Below are positions 63,827 through 64,000 of a DNA stretch of 64,000 bases, piece by piece; position 1 is the first letter of the stretch; each line of letters starts with the position of its first letter. Source of the DNA: Bacteriovorax sp. MedPE-SWde. Its GTDB lineage: Bacteria > Bdellovibrionota > Bacteriovoracia > Bacteriovoracales > Bacteriovoracaceae. Position numbers and translations under genes: made by a program. The stretch spans positions 327,923-391,922 of the forward strand of contig MPCU01000005.1 of assembly GCA_001874305.1 (NCBI GenBank). Direction: 5' to 3'. The notes below the pieces were generated by a model. That model was not told the origin of the DNA, did not search any database, and worked only from the letters and a program-made list of their open reading frames with translations.

Positions 63827-64000
63827 TTTTGCTTCGTCGCTCTTTAAAATTCGAATAGATAGTTAAAGTTTTGAAACCTTCGGGTTTCGAATCATGATGA
63901 GAAAATCCAAAGATGATTAAGATTGTAAAGATCTGACGTAAATGAATCGGTTGCAGTTGTTTAACAGTTGTTGTCAATCTAGTCAGATGCCATTCTTGAA
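63827..64000 (+). promoter_or_regulatory. Probable rRNA leader with boxA-like element
   Basis: After the tRNA: GCTCTTTAAAA at 63839-63849 resembles the boxA antitermination signal of rrn leaders; GAAACC-TTCG-GGTTTC at 63873-63888 is a stable UUCG hairpin; and ATCTGAC/GTCAGAT segments near 63930 and 63978 could pair as an rRNA processing stem. This suggests a 16S or 23S gene starts just past the window. No coding gene here. Confidence 0.5.

Noticed and set aside
63762-63977. Minus-strand 71-residue ORF with MTGVEPATPCVQSKCSPN
   Set aside because: This is the antisense translation of the tRNA-Ala gene, a well-known false annotation.

Overview
The window is an AT-rich (roughly mid-30s % GC by eye), densely coded bacterial chromosome segment. 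Gene content and protein style fit a marine predatory member of the Bdellovibrionota, most like Bacteriovorax/Halobacteriovorax. The pointers are tandem short flagellins, a Tad/Flp pilus cluster rich in pilin-like proteins, aerobic respiration with a multihaem bc-type complex plus an A-type oxidase, and many small secreted proteins of unknown function. The assignment is inference; there is no rRNA in the window to settle it. I saw no insertion sequence, prophage or CRISPR array.

Layout. 1-7.3 kb: 5' part of recA, pgpA, a divergent gene with RelA/SpoT-synthetase-like motifs, then a six-gene minus-strand operon (secreted protein, zinc-ribbon protein, greA, recG, FHA protein, alpha/beta hydrolase). 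7.4-10.1 kb: a UbiB-type kinase and a GNAT acetyltransferase. 10.2-14.1 kb: two flagellin genes, the first with a sigma-28 promoter and the second with a leader carrying three GGA-loop hairpins (CsrA-type), followed by an SDR sugar-reductase homologue and an unknown gene. 14.1-14.6 kb: a gene-poor region with a palindromic repeat whose second copy lies at 44.3 kb. 14.6-22.5 kb: the Flp pilus operon with five class IVb pilin-like proteins, prepilin peptidase, CpaB, secretin, a fused TadZ-TadA ATPase and one TadB. 22.5-27.7 kb: a secreted RHS-like protein and several small secreted proteins, three of which form a family by shared SESKT/SKERG motifs; two of these three have clear sigma-54 promoters. 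An aldehyde dehydrogenase lies among them.

27.7-45.9 kb is mainly housekeeping: a CheY-like regulator, lon, glmU, glmS, a UvrD/PcrA helicase, an AsmA-like protein, a Ppx/GppA phosphatase with an overlapping cyclic-nucleotide-binding-domain protein, a stand-alone FliG C-terminal-like protein with a coiled-coil partner, a thiolase, and membrane proteins. 46-52 kb encodes a quinol:cytochrome c reductase of the split, b6-like type (Rieske, cytochrome b, subunit IV-like) with an eight-haem cytochrome c in place of cytochrome c1, plus a COX3-type protein. 52-54.8 kb holds a small Cys motif membrane protein, a DUF420 protein, a hexapeptide acyltransferase-like protein and tryptophan 2,3-dioxygenase. 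54.8-63 kb is a cytochrome oxidase biogenesis and structural operon (ctaA, a CtaA-CtaB fusion, subunits II, I, III, a dihaem cytochrome c lipoprotein, Sco, subunit IV and a 56-residue membrane protein missed by the ORF track). The window ends with a lipoprotein cyclophilin, tRNA-Ala(UGC) with its own promoter, and a boxA-like leader suggesting an rRNA gene just beyond the edge.

Together the 46-63 kb genes form an aerobic electron-transport chain from quinol to oxygen, including haem A synthesis and copper insertion. The 10-28 kb stretch is a surface and motility region with flagellins, Flp pili and secreted proteins, controlled by alternative sigma factors (sigma-28, sigma-54) and probably by CsrA-type translational control.
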